NCBI GenBank assembly: GCA_039654915.1
Contig: CM077596.1
Span: 7,502,001 to 7,566,000, forward strand
Direction: 5' to 3'
Source of the DNA: Aquilaria yunnanensis
Lineage: Eukaryota; Streptophyta; Magnoliopsida; Malvales; Thymelaeaceae
Length of the DNA stretch: 64,000 bases
Each line of letters begins with the position of its first letter. Position 1 is the first letter of the stretch. Under the pieces are notes generated by a model that saw nothing but the letters and a program-made list of their open reading frames with translations, was not told the origin of the DNA and did no database searches. Positions 23,445 to 31,827 of the stretch are shown here, piece by piece. The position numbers were made by a program, and so were the translations under genes.

Positions 23445-23668
23445 AAGCCGTTAATGCCGTTACTGGACATAAATCAGGGGAAGATGAGAGCCACAGTCAT
23501 GATTGCTGTACATATAAGCTGTCATTTGTCTTTTCTTTTGACAATAATGAACTTGCTTCTGCAAGTGTAATTAACACATTATCCCTTTCATCACTATAAA
23601 TATGTGTTAGTTATTTCCATTTCCTACAATCACTAATTTCTTTCTTCTCTTAAATACCTCCTTCATCA
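23445..23668 (+). promoter_or_regulatory. Spacer with promoter for cargo copy 2
   Basis: TATAAATA at 23595-23602 lies 67 nt before the ATG at 23669. Upstream is one unit of the repeat expanded before the LOG-like gene: agtcatgattgctgtaca near 23490, then a tgtcatttgtctttt and caataatg block. Gene and spacer appear to have duplicated as one module. Confidence 0.65.
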
Positions 23669-24217
23669 ATGGAGTCTTCTCTTTCCGCCCTACGAAAGTA
23701 TTTTCCTTCCTTCCCAATAAATGTTCTTAAAAAGATTTATCAAGCTAGATGTGAACGATTCAGAGTATTTATGCACAAAGGCATTCCTGATAATGTGCGG
23801 TGGCTAATCGAAGCTAAGGTTCGTTCAGCTGGTGAAGTTCCAGAAGCCTTCTTTCCCCGTATGTCCGGCTTTGGTAAAAGCGCTTATGCCAAAAAAAGAA
23901 GAGCAAAGAGGCTAGGCGTTTGTCATAATTGTGGATGGTGGATTTGCGGCAATAAATGTCGTTCTCCAGGAGTGATCACCAGAAATCGTAATGATAGAAT
24001 AAGATTCATCAAGAATGGCCTACGTAAGGAATCTTTGGATGATATCCTATTAACTTTTGAAACACATTCTTGTGAAATAGTGCAATGGGAAATTATGGAT
24101 TTATGGTGGACTTTCCGTAAAGAACAGAATCGTTACAGTCTTGGAAATCTGACTTTTAATGACCCTGTTTGCCAGTTTGTGAGAAAACTGGATGGGAAGC
24201 AAATCCCCGATTCGTAA
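23669..24217 (+). CDS. Virus-like cysteine-rich nucleic-acid-binding protein, cargo copy 2
   Basis: An intact 182-aa tandem paralogue of the 22896 gene, the same length with no gap. It keeps the basic block GKSAYAKKRRAKR (69-81), all four cysteines (85, 88, 93, 97), the RIRFIKNGL segment (110-118) and the C-terminal NDPVCQ...RKLDGKQ. About 56 of 182 residues differ. Many conserved residues use different synonymous codons, for example Phe ttc/ttt, Ile atc/att, Ala gcc/gct and Arg cgc/aga, so the pair is not recent and seems held by selection. It has its own TATA box and a pyrimidine-rich leader. The likely role is binding nucleic acid, with silencing suppression as an inference from the viral families. 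The residue 90 change (R to W beside the finger) is the most notable difference in the core. Confidence 0.75.
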   Translation: MESSLSALRKYFPSFPINVLKKIYQARCERFRVFMHKGIPDNVRWLIEAKVRSAGEVPEAFFPRMSGFGKSAYAKKRRAKRLGVCHNCGWWICGNKCRSPGVITRNRNDRIRFIKNGLRKESLDDILLTFETHSCEIVQWEIMDLWWTFRKEQNRYSLGNLTFNDPVCQFVRKLDGKQIPDS

Positions 24218-24219
24218 AA

Positions 24220-24800
24220 GGCATCGAAGCCGTCCCTGGACGTAAAACCAGTAGAAAACGTGAACTACGGTCATGACTACTGTACAGGCTAGTTGTCACT
24301 TTTCAAAATTTTTCCTTCTCTTCTGACAAATGATGTACCTGCTCCTGACGTGATCCACAGTCACGACTACTGTACAGGCTAGTTGTCGTTTTTGAAAATT
24401 TTCCTTCTATTTCAAGAATAATGTACCTATTCCTGACGTGAGCAACAGTCACGAATACTATACATGCCAACTGTCGCTTTTGAAATTTTTCTCCCCTTTT
24501 GGTAATAATGTATCCACTCCTGACGTGAACCAAAGTCATGATTACTGTACATGCTAGCTGTCACTTTTGAAATTTTCCTTCTCCTTTGGCAATAATGTAC
24601 CCACTCCTGACACGGACTACTGTATATAGCTGCCACTTTTGAAATTTTCCTTCTCTTCCAACAATCACGTACCTACTCCTGACATAAGCTACAGTAGTGA
24701 CTACTGTACATGCTAACAGCTATTTTGAAAATTTTCCTCCTCTTTTAACGATAGTGTACCCATAACTGACCAGAGTCATACTCGTGACTACTGTGAATAG
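24220..24800 (+). repeat. Seven-unit tandem repeat forming the LOG-like gene's upstream region
   Basis: The core actgtaca or a close variant recurs at 24278, 24368, 24457, 24544, 24618, 24703 and 24788, spacing 74-90 bp. Most units also have a cctgacgtga-like TGACG motif, a cttttgaaattttcctt block and a caataatgtacc block. TGACG repeats resemble the as-1/ocs enhancer type used by plant viral and T-DNA promoters; that role is inferred. One unit also lies between the two virus-like genes. Confidence 0.75.
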
Positions 24801-24856
24801 CTGGCAATAATGTATCCATTCTTGAAAATAAAATTATTGCCTTATCTCTTCATCTC

Positions 24857-24864
24857 TATAAATA
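24857..24864 (+). promoter_or_regulatory. TATA box of the LOG-like gene
   Basis: TATAAATA followed by tatcc, 40 nt before the ATG at 24897. A start site about 30 nt downstream would leave a very short leader and places the in-frame upstream ATG at 24810 outside the transcript, so 24897 is chosen as the start. Confidence 0.6.
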
Positions 24865-24896
24865 TATCCTCTTTTCTCACAAGGGTAAGGATAGGA

Positions 24897-25526
24897 ATGG
24901 AGAAAACCCTAACTCGTAAATCCCGAAGTATTTGTGTATTTTCTGGGGCTTTTCCTGGAAAAGATGAAGAGTATTTAAAGGCAGCCAACCATTTGGGTAG
25001 AGTATTAGCTGAGCGAAAAATACATTTAGTTTATGGAGGAGGTAGTGTCGGATTAATGGGAGGCGTAGCATCAGCAGCATCTTTAGGAGGAAGTCAAGTT
25101 CTAGGCATTATCCCAGGACCTTTGAAGTTTATTTCTGGGGGCACGATCGGAGAGGAGCTAGTGGTCAAAAATCTGCAAGAACGTGTGCTACAAATGCTTT
25201 TAAATGCTGATGCTTTCATCGCTCTACCCGGCGGTTTTGGTACATTAGGAGAAGTCTTCCAAATCGCTTCCATGGCCCAACTTAATTTGCATAAGAAACC
25301 CATTGGGCTTTTAAATGTTAACAATTTCTTTACAGGTCTGATAGCTTTTATGGATTATGCTATGCAGAAGAATTTCATATCAAGAGTGGCACGGCGAATC
25401 ATAATATCCGCAACAACTGCTGAAGAATTGCTAGATAAAATACAAGCTTTTGTTCCTGAACCTGATCCAGCAATGATTCAGATAGACTGGACACGACAGT
25501 CTTTCCCGACCAGTTCACTCTCATAA
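24897..25526 (+). CDS. LOG-like cytokinin riboside 5'-monophosphate phosphoribohydrolase, intronless cargo gene
   Basis: A 209-aa frame, full length for the family. LOG enzymes remove ribose 5'-phosphate from cytokinin nucleotides to give active free bases. Visible motifs: ICVFSG (12-17, Rossmann-like start), LVYGGGSVGLMG (44-55), the hallmark PGGFGTLGE (111-119) with catalytic-type Glu119, Arg96 at the place of the conserved active-site Arg, and KPIGLLNV (134-141). Differences from typical plant LOGs: the stretch around 92-100 (NLQERVLQML) keeps Arg but not the usual Lys after it, and residues 70-90 have a shortened, altered loop. An extended in-frame start at 24810 exists but lies upstream of the TATA box. 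Plant LOG genes that I know have several introns, so this single-exon copy fits capture through RNA. Its location inside a young retrotransposon, after two virus-like genes, is unusual. Activity is unproven. Confidence 0.88.
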   Translation: MEKTLTRKSRSICVFSGAFPGKDEEYLKAANHLGRVLAERKIHLVYGGGSVGLMGGVASAASLGGSQVLGIIPGPLKFISGGTIGEELVVKNLQERVLQMLLNADAFIALPGGFGTLGEVFQIASMAQLNLHKKPIGLLNVNNFFTGLIAFMDYAMQKNFISRVARRIIISATTAEELLDKIQAFVPEPDPAMIQIDWTRQSFPTSSLS

Positions 25527-26090
25527 TGGTCCTCTACTCACCCTGTTGAAGTATTGTGGAAGAAAGAAGCGATCTGATCCGTTTTTCTTGTCCTTTAGTT
25601 TTAATTATCAGCATTTTCTTTCGTATTTCAGTTTTTCTTTTCAGGGAATTTCGTTATCTTATAAGATAGTTTCGTCCATGCTGATATTAAAACCATGGGA
25701 CAATGCCTTTAGGTTGGAATGGCTGAGTAAAGAGTAATTTTTATTACTCTAGAAACGCATCCTATTAGGTCTACTAGGCATAACATTTTGGGGTAGTTAA
25801 GCTTTAACCTTATTTGGATGACATATCTCACAAGGGAATCTCTATTTACTGAAGAAAATATTAGATGAACCTTGGATATTGATTCCAAACATCCGTTCCC
25901 TTTACATAATTTGTCAGTGTTATTGTCATCATCAAGATTCACTCATCTTATCGAAGTTTAAATTTTTGCACTCACCTATTATGAAAATTCACACTTTCGA
26001 AGAAAATTATTCCAATTTCAATTGCTTTCATATAAATTTCGCTCGAGGTCCTAAGGAAAGCTCCTTAGCCTCAAAATCAATTTTCATCAT
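25527..26090 (+). other. 3' region of the LOG-like gene
   Basis: No further gene seen. T-rich sequence follows the stop, then AT-rich DNA running into the tandem arrays. No clear oligo-A tail or flanking duplication marks the LOG-like gene as a separate insertion. Confidence 0.45.
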
Positions 26091-26235
26091 CGGGGTTTTA
26101 AGGATGGAACCTTTGCCTCGAAAACAATCAATTTTCACCATCGGGGTTTTAAGGATGGAACCTTTGCCTCGAAAACAATCAATTTTCATCATCGGGGTTT
26201 TAAGGATGAAACCTTTGCCTCGAAAACAATCAATC
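26091..26235 (+). repeat. 51-bp tandem repeat, about 3 copies
   Basis: cggggttttaaggatg recurs at 26091, 26142 and 26193, an exact 51-bp period. A degraded earlier unit starts near 26041. Because 51 is a multiple of three, both strands show repeated peptide frames, which are artefacts. Confidence 0.9.
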
Positions 26236-26995
26236 ATTCAGTCCATCTTACAACGATAGAACCTTTCCTATCGTTAGAGGTTCTAAGGATCTTTCCTTAA
26301 CCTCAAACAAACAATCAATCATTCAGTCCATCTTACAACGATAGAACCTTTCCTATCGTTAGAGGTTCTAAGGACCTTTCCTTAAACCTCAAACAAACAA
26401 TCAATCATTCAGTCCATCTTACAACGATAGAACCTTTCCTATCGTTAGAGGTTCTAAGGACCTTTCCTTAAACCTCAAACAAACAATCAATCATTCAGTC
26501 CATCTTACAACGATAGAACCTTTCCTATCGTTAGAGGTTCTAAGGACCTTTCCTTAAACCTCAAACAAACAATCAATCATTCAGTCCATCTTACAACGAT
26601 AGAACCTTTCCTATCGTTAGAGGTTCTAAGGACCTTTCCTTAAACCTCAAACAAACAATCAATCATTCAGTCCATCTTACAACGATAGAACCTTTCCTAT
26701 CGTTAGAGGTTCTAAGGATCTTTCCTTAACCTCAAACAAACAATCAATCATTCAGTCCATCTTACAACGATAGAACCTTTCCTATCGTTAGGGGTTCTAA
26801 GGACCTTTCCTTAAACCTCAAACAAACAATCAATCATTCAGTCCATCTTACAACGATAGAACCTTTCCTATCGTTAGAGGTTCTGAGGACCTTTCCTTAA
26901 ACCTCAAACAAACAATCAATCATTCAGTCCATCTTACAACGATAGAACCTTTCCTATCGTTAGAGGTTCTAAGGACCTTTCCTTAAACCTCAGAG
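26236..26995 (+). repeat. 85-86-bp tandem repeat, 9 copies, each with two hairpins
   Basis: acgatagaacc recurs at 26253, 26338, 26424, 26510, 26596, 26682, 26767, 26853 and 26939. Each unit has a perfect inverted repeat AACGATAG/CTATCGTT around an 8-nt loop, followed by a second one built on GAGGTT/AACCTC and AAGGA/TCCTT arms. Tandem repeats just before the 3' LTR are known in Tat/Ogre elements and can seed satellite DNA. Confidence 0.92.
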
Positions 26996-27084
26996 TTTAG
27001 GCGGCGAGAAGGTTTTCAATGCCTAGCTAAGCTGGACGAAATTTGGTAACTAACTTTGCATACATCATGTCCCATGAAGCATGC

Positions 27085-27097
27085 AAAGGGGGGCAGC
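27085..27097 (+). other. Polypurine tract of the cargo element
   Basis: AAAGGGGGG (27085-27093) then CAGC directly before the 3' LTR. The related LTR at 61163 is preceded by AAAAGGGGGGCAGC in the same position. Confidence 0.85.
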
Positions 27098-27752
27098 TGT
27101 TGACACCCAATTTCGTCCGGCCATTAAAATAATTTTAAAAAAAATTAAATAAAAAAAATTAAATAAAAAAAATGTATTATTATTATTATTGTTATTATTA
27201 TTACTAAATTTTTTTTTAATTAGTTTAAAATATATATATTTTTTTAAGATTTGATATATGTGTGTATATGTGTATGTTTGAAAAAAAAAAAGAAAACTCC
27301 ATAAAAATGACAAAATTTAAAAGTTTGAGGTAAAAATGACAAAATTAAGAAGTTTCAGGCAAAATTGACAAATTCTGAAAGTTCCAGGAGCATTTGGCAG
27401 TTTGTCACATAAAATTTTGAGCCTGCCGACGTTTTTGGCTCAAATTGACAGAAAACGACAAAATTGTCAAAATCAGAAGCTTCAGGAACTTATCCAGAGG
27501 CTGAGAGACGTAAAGGACTAAAATTGTCATTTTACCAATTTAAGAGATAAGTTTGAAATTTTTTATTAATTTATCCATCAACAGTTCAGCTAAACTTCCT
27601 CTATAAATAGCCCCCCAAATTTTGTGCTGAACACAGAAAAAAATAGCAAAAAAACTTAGAGCTCCGTTTCAAAAAAAAGAGAAAATTACAGCCCTTAGCC
27701 CCAGCCCTCTTCCCTTCTTCCCCAGAAAGCCAAAATTTTTTTTCACTGCTGT

Positions 27753-27794
<42 letters not shown>

Positions 27795-30700
27795 GTGCCC
27801 CTCGCCGCCCGCCGCCGCCGCCCTACGCCGTTCGCCGCCGCCGTGCCCTCCCCTCGCCGCACCTGCCGCCGCCGCGCTCGCCCTCGCCGCCAGCCGCCCA
27901 CGCCGTTCCCCCCGCCTCACCTTCCTTTTTCCCCTTGCACCGCCCCTGCCCGCCGCCGCGCCGCCCCTGCCTGCCGCCGCGCCGCCCTCGCCGCCGGCCC
28001 CCCCCCCCCCGTGCCCCACGCCATCGCCCCCTGCCCCTGGCCGTGCCGCCAGCTGCCCCTCCCTTTTCCCCCCCTCGCGCCGTCGTCGTTCTCGTTTCTC
28101 AGGAATTCAAAATTTTAATTCAAAAGGGTAAACCCTTGTTTCACCCATCATCTTTTCAATTTCTTTCTATTAGGTCACTAACCTTTTTATTTTGTCTTTG
28201 CAGAAAATTAATTAACTAACTCATTTATTTTTTTTACTTGTTTATTTATTTGTTTATTATTGTTATTATTACTAACCTTTTTTTTTTTTTGTTATTAGCA
28301 ACTAACAACTAACTTGCTAATTTTTACTAACCTTTATTATTATTGTTGTTAATAATTAATTAAATTGTCTAACTTTTATTTTTGTTGTAATTAATTAACT
28401 TAATTAAACTTGGCTAACTTTTATTTATTGTTGTTAATTAATTAACTTAATTAAACTTGGCTAATTTTTATTTATTGTTGTTAATTAATTAACTTAATTA
28501 AACTTGGCTAACTTTTATTTATTGTTGTTAATTAATTAACTTAATTAAACTTGGCTAACTTTTATTTATTGTTGTTAATTAATTAACTTAATTAAACTTG
28601 GCTAATTTTTATTTATTGTTGTTAATTAATTAACTTAATTAAACTTGGCTAACTTTTATTTATTGTTGTTAATTAATTAACTTAATTAAACTTGGTTAAT
28701 TTTTATTTATTGTTGTTAATTAATTAACTTAATTAAACTTGGCTAACTTTTATTATTGTTGTTAATTAATTAAATTAATTAAATTGTCTAACTTTTATTT
28801 TTGTTGTAATTAATTAACTTAATTAACTTGACTAACTTTTTATTATTGTTGTTAACCATTAATTTAATTAAACTTGGCTAATTTTTATTATTGTTGTTAA
28901 TTAATTTAATCTAACTTTTACTAACCTTTTTTATTGTTATTAACTAACTAATCCAACTAATCTAACTATATTAATTGTGCTAACTTTTATTATTATTGTG
29001 TTATTAAAGTGGATGGCCAAAAAGCCCCACTTTATTAATTGAATTTTTTTTATGATTAAAAGATAAAAAAAGGAATTTTATGTGAATAATTTTCTAAAGG
29101 CTAATAAAAATTACTTTTTTTTATTTTGAAACAAAGTTTTTATTCCTTTTAATAAACAAACATAATGAAATAATTCAAAAATAAAATAAATAAATAAATA
29201 AACATAAAACCATTCTTTTAATACATCTTTAAAATTAATAATTAATGAAATAAAAAAATTTAATTAAAACTCCATGACCAAATGATCCGCCAGGATCCAT
29301 GGCTCGGAAATATTTTTAAAATAAAATATATAAATAAATTTTTTTTTTTCTTTATAAAAAATAAAAAAAAAAAACTTTAGACTAATATATTAATTATCTA
29401 TTAATATATAATTTTTTTTAGTTTTCTTTATTAAAAAGAATAAAAAGCGTAAAATTTTTGAGTTAATATTTTTCAATAATATTTTATTTATTTCTTTTAA
29501 AAATATAATTTTTTTTTAGTTTTCTTTATTAATAAAAAGAATGAAAAGAATAAAAATTTTGGGTTAATATGTTATTCAGTAATATTTTACTTATTAAAAG
29601 ATATAACTTTTTGTTTCCTTTATAAAAATCTTAATCAAATAATTTCAAAATAATACAAAATAAAACAAAAATAATTGAATTTTCTCTTAAATATTTTTGA
29701 CTTATTGATTAGATATATTTTCAGAAATATAAATTAAAATTAAAAAAAAAAAATCTTTCATCAAACAAAGAAGAATATAAAAATAAAAATATCAAGACTT
29801 TTGTTTTAAAATACATATAAGTTTTCGGTTAAATAATCTTTTATTCCAAAAATAAATTAAATAAATATCAAAACTTTTCTTCTTTTGTTTAAAATTTTTG
29901 ATTCTCTTAATAAAAAAAAATAATAAAAAATAAAAATAAAAATAAAAATTTTTTTTAGTTCATGGTATATTGGCTGGAAACTGTCTCGTGCCCGCTTTTG
30001 AGCTGCTTCACCTGGTGAAGAGGGTCTGGCTGAGTAACAACGCCCCGTACCATGATCAAAATTTTTATTTTTAAACTCTTTAATTCTTTTAAATTAACTT
30101 CTTATTAAATAAAAATTAATTATTATTATTATTATTTTTTTTTTTTAATTCTTTTATAAATTGAGTAATCCTTTAAAATAATAAATATCTTTCATTAAAC
30201 AAGAAAAACAAAAAAAGTAAACAAGAAAAAAAAGAAAGATAAGAAAAATAAAAGAAAGATAAGAAACAAAAATAAAAGAAAGATAAGAAAGAAAAGGAAG
30301 ATAAAAAAAATATAAAAGAAAAGATAAGATAAGAAAAGAAAGAAAGAAAAGACAAGAAAAATAAAAGAAAGATAAGAAAGAAAAATAAAAGAAAGATAAG
30401 ATAAAGAAAAAAAGGAAATATAAGAAAAAGAAAAGAAAGATAAAAGAAAGAAAAAGAAAAAGCAAAGAAAGAAAGAAAAGAATAAAAAAGAAAGAAAAGA
30501 AAAGAAATTAAAAGAAATTAAAAAAAAGAAGTAAAAATAAGTAAAAAAAGAAGAAAAAGAAAGAAAGTAAAAAAAGAAGTAAAAAATATAAAGATAAATT
30601 TTTTAGTTAGTATTAAAAATCATTCATAAACAAAAAGAATTACCATTTAAAAATTAATTTCATAATAATAAGAATTAAATAATTACGATAAATCAATTTC

Positions 30701-31187
30701 CATATCCGGATGATCCGGTAGGATCTACGGTTTGGAAAATATCAAACTTTTTAAAATAAACAAATTAAATAAACAGATAAAAATCCATATTTTTACAATA
30801 TGGATAAAATTGTTTAAAATTTCACCAAATTCCGTGTCCAAATGACTCGGCAGAGTCCATGGTTCGGAATCAAAATCTTCCGTGTCCAAATGACTCGGCA
30901 GAGTCCATGGTTCGGAAGTATAAAATTCTATACAAATTAATTTCCAAAAATCCGCATTCAACTAATTCAGTTAAAATTTCTAGTTTGAAAATTAACTGAA
31001 TTTTTTTTAAGCAAAGTAAAACAAAATTAAAATCAACTAAGGTGCCAATTTTGGGCGCTATAACAATATTGTTTTAGCGTAACCGTACTCCCGATCCCCG
31101 AACTCTCGCAGACCATATTTTAAGGTATCCAATCGACCTGAGCGAAAACCGATTGGTGGCGACTCCAGAAAACCCGACGTTGCCACA
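27098..31187 (+). repeat. 3' LTR of the cargo element
   Basis: 4090 bp. By eye it differs from the 5' LTR at about 4 substitutions (one in gaaagaaa/gaaaaaaa near the start, gtcg/atcg after the C-run, catg/cgtg in hairpin h4, c/a near the 3' end), a 3-base longer C-run, a 1-base shorter T-run and a 4-base deletion near the end. All internal LTR features of the 5' copy recur here. It is followed by ACATT and the resumed copia frame. Confidence 0.93.
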
Positions 31188-31192
31188 ACATT

Positions 31193-31409
31193 GCTACTAA
31201 TCCTGTATATCATGAGAGGGCAAAACACATATAAATAGATTGTCAGTTTGTTAGAGAAAGGATCCAATCTAGTGAACTCTCAACTAAGTATTTTGCTTCT
31301 GATGAACAACTGGTAGATTTGTTCACCAAAGCCCTTAGTCATGCTTAGTTTCATGTGCTTATAAACAAGCTTGGTATTTCGCTACTCCATGCTCCAACTT
31401 GAGGAGAGA
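31193..31409 (+). pseudogene. Ty1/copia RNase H C-terminus, 3' part of the split element
   Basis: After the cargo element the interrupted copia frame continues with ATNPVYHERAKHI, a stop, IDCQFVRERIQ and QLVDLFTKALS, the typical end of copia RNase H, then LLHAPT and a stop. A purine stretch cttgaggagaga leads into the 3' LTR. This matches the frame lost at 13420 and proves the nesting. Confidence 0.9.
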
Positions 31410-31657
31410 TGTTGAAAATTGGACTCTATCTTTATCTCTTGTTTTTATCTCCTCAGTTTTGTATTCTTTTAGCCTTTATCTTCTCTTAAGTTTTTATCTC
31501 TAAATTTAGCCCTTATCTCTTAGTAAGATGTAGCACTTATCTAATCCTAGTAGATAAACTTTGTATGGGCTATATATATTATTTCCTTGTAACCATAGTC
31601 AACGTATAAAGCATATATATGTTCTTCAAAATTCTACATTTTTTTAAAAAATTTACC
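31410..31657 (+). repeat. 3' LTR of the split copia element
   Basis: Starts TGTTGAAAATTGG and ends ...aaaatttacc before TGCTT. It contains repeated tttatctc-type blocks missing from the 5' copy. Divergence from 9862-10041 is much larger than between the cargo element's LTRs. Confidence 0.8.
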
Positions 31658-31662
31658 TGCTT

Positions 31663-31827
31663 CTAGGGCTATATCGCCTATGATGTGACACATTCAAGAC
31701 CTAAAAGAATTAGAAATAAAATCCATGTGATGGAGATGCTAGCCACTAGCAAAAGAAAGTTTTGTTTGCAAAATCAGAAATGAAGGATAGTTTGTAGAGC
31801 ATGGATGGATATGAAAAGGAAGCCCTA
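31663..31827. other. Probable continuation of the oldest copia layer
   Basis: Follows the TGCTT duplication, so it should join the relic ending at 9861. I see no clear domain, only short broken frames. Confidence 0.35.

Larger units (their letters stand above)
13421..31187 (+). mobile_element. Young cargo-bearing Tat/Ogre-like LTR retrotransposon
   Basis: The element is complete at both ends: 5' LTR 13421-17512, primer-binding site 17516-17534, purine tract 27085-27093, 3' LTR 27098-31187, and target duplication ACATT (13416-13420 and 31188-31192). LTRs start TGTTGACACCC and end GTTGCCACA. The very long LTRs, the gag type, the TGGCGACTCC primer site and the tandem repeats before the 3' LTR point to the Tat/Ogre branch of Ty3/gypsy. 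The 9.6-kb interior holds a ruined gag and no visible protease, reverse transcriptase, RNase H or integrase, so mobility would need proteins from a relative. Instead it carries two virus-like nucleic-acid-binding-protein genes and a LOG-like gene, all intact. By eye the LTRs differ by about 4 substitutions plus changes in a C-run, a T-run and a few bases at the 3' end, so insertion is recent. Confidence 0.92.
9862..31657 (+). mobile_element. Ty1/copia retrotransposon, split by the cargo element
   Basis: LTRs at 9862-10041 and 31410-31657 start TGTTGAAAAT and share several blocks. A 5-bp target duplication TGCTT flanks the element (9857-9861 and 31658-31662). A degenerate primer site (tagtattagagca, resembling the initiator-Met tRNA class) follows the 5' LTR, and a purine stretch cttgaggagaga precedes the 3' LTR. 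The coding region runs 10096-13420 and resumes at 31193 after the inserted 17.8-kb retrotransposon. LTR divergence and many stops show that it is old. Confidence 0.85.

Noticed and set aside
22896..24217. Complete endogenous viral genome integration
   Set aside because: No replicase, movement-protein or coat-protein sequence is present nearby. Only the small basic cysteine-rich protein is represented, inside a well-defined retrotransposon.
24810..24896. Upstream in-frame ATG that would add 29 residues to the LOG-like protein
   Set aside because: It lies upstream of the TATA box at 24857. The added residues are not like any LOG N-terminus, and the start at 24897 gives the normal family length.
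26028..26259. Repetitive frames on both strands over the 51-bp array
   Set aside because: A 51-bp period is divisible by three, so any strand shows repeated peptides. The array is non-coding and lies next to the purine tract.
26236..26995. CRISPR-like appearance of regularly spaced repeats
   Set aside because: The units are contiguous tandem repeats without distinct spacers, in a plant retrotransposon.
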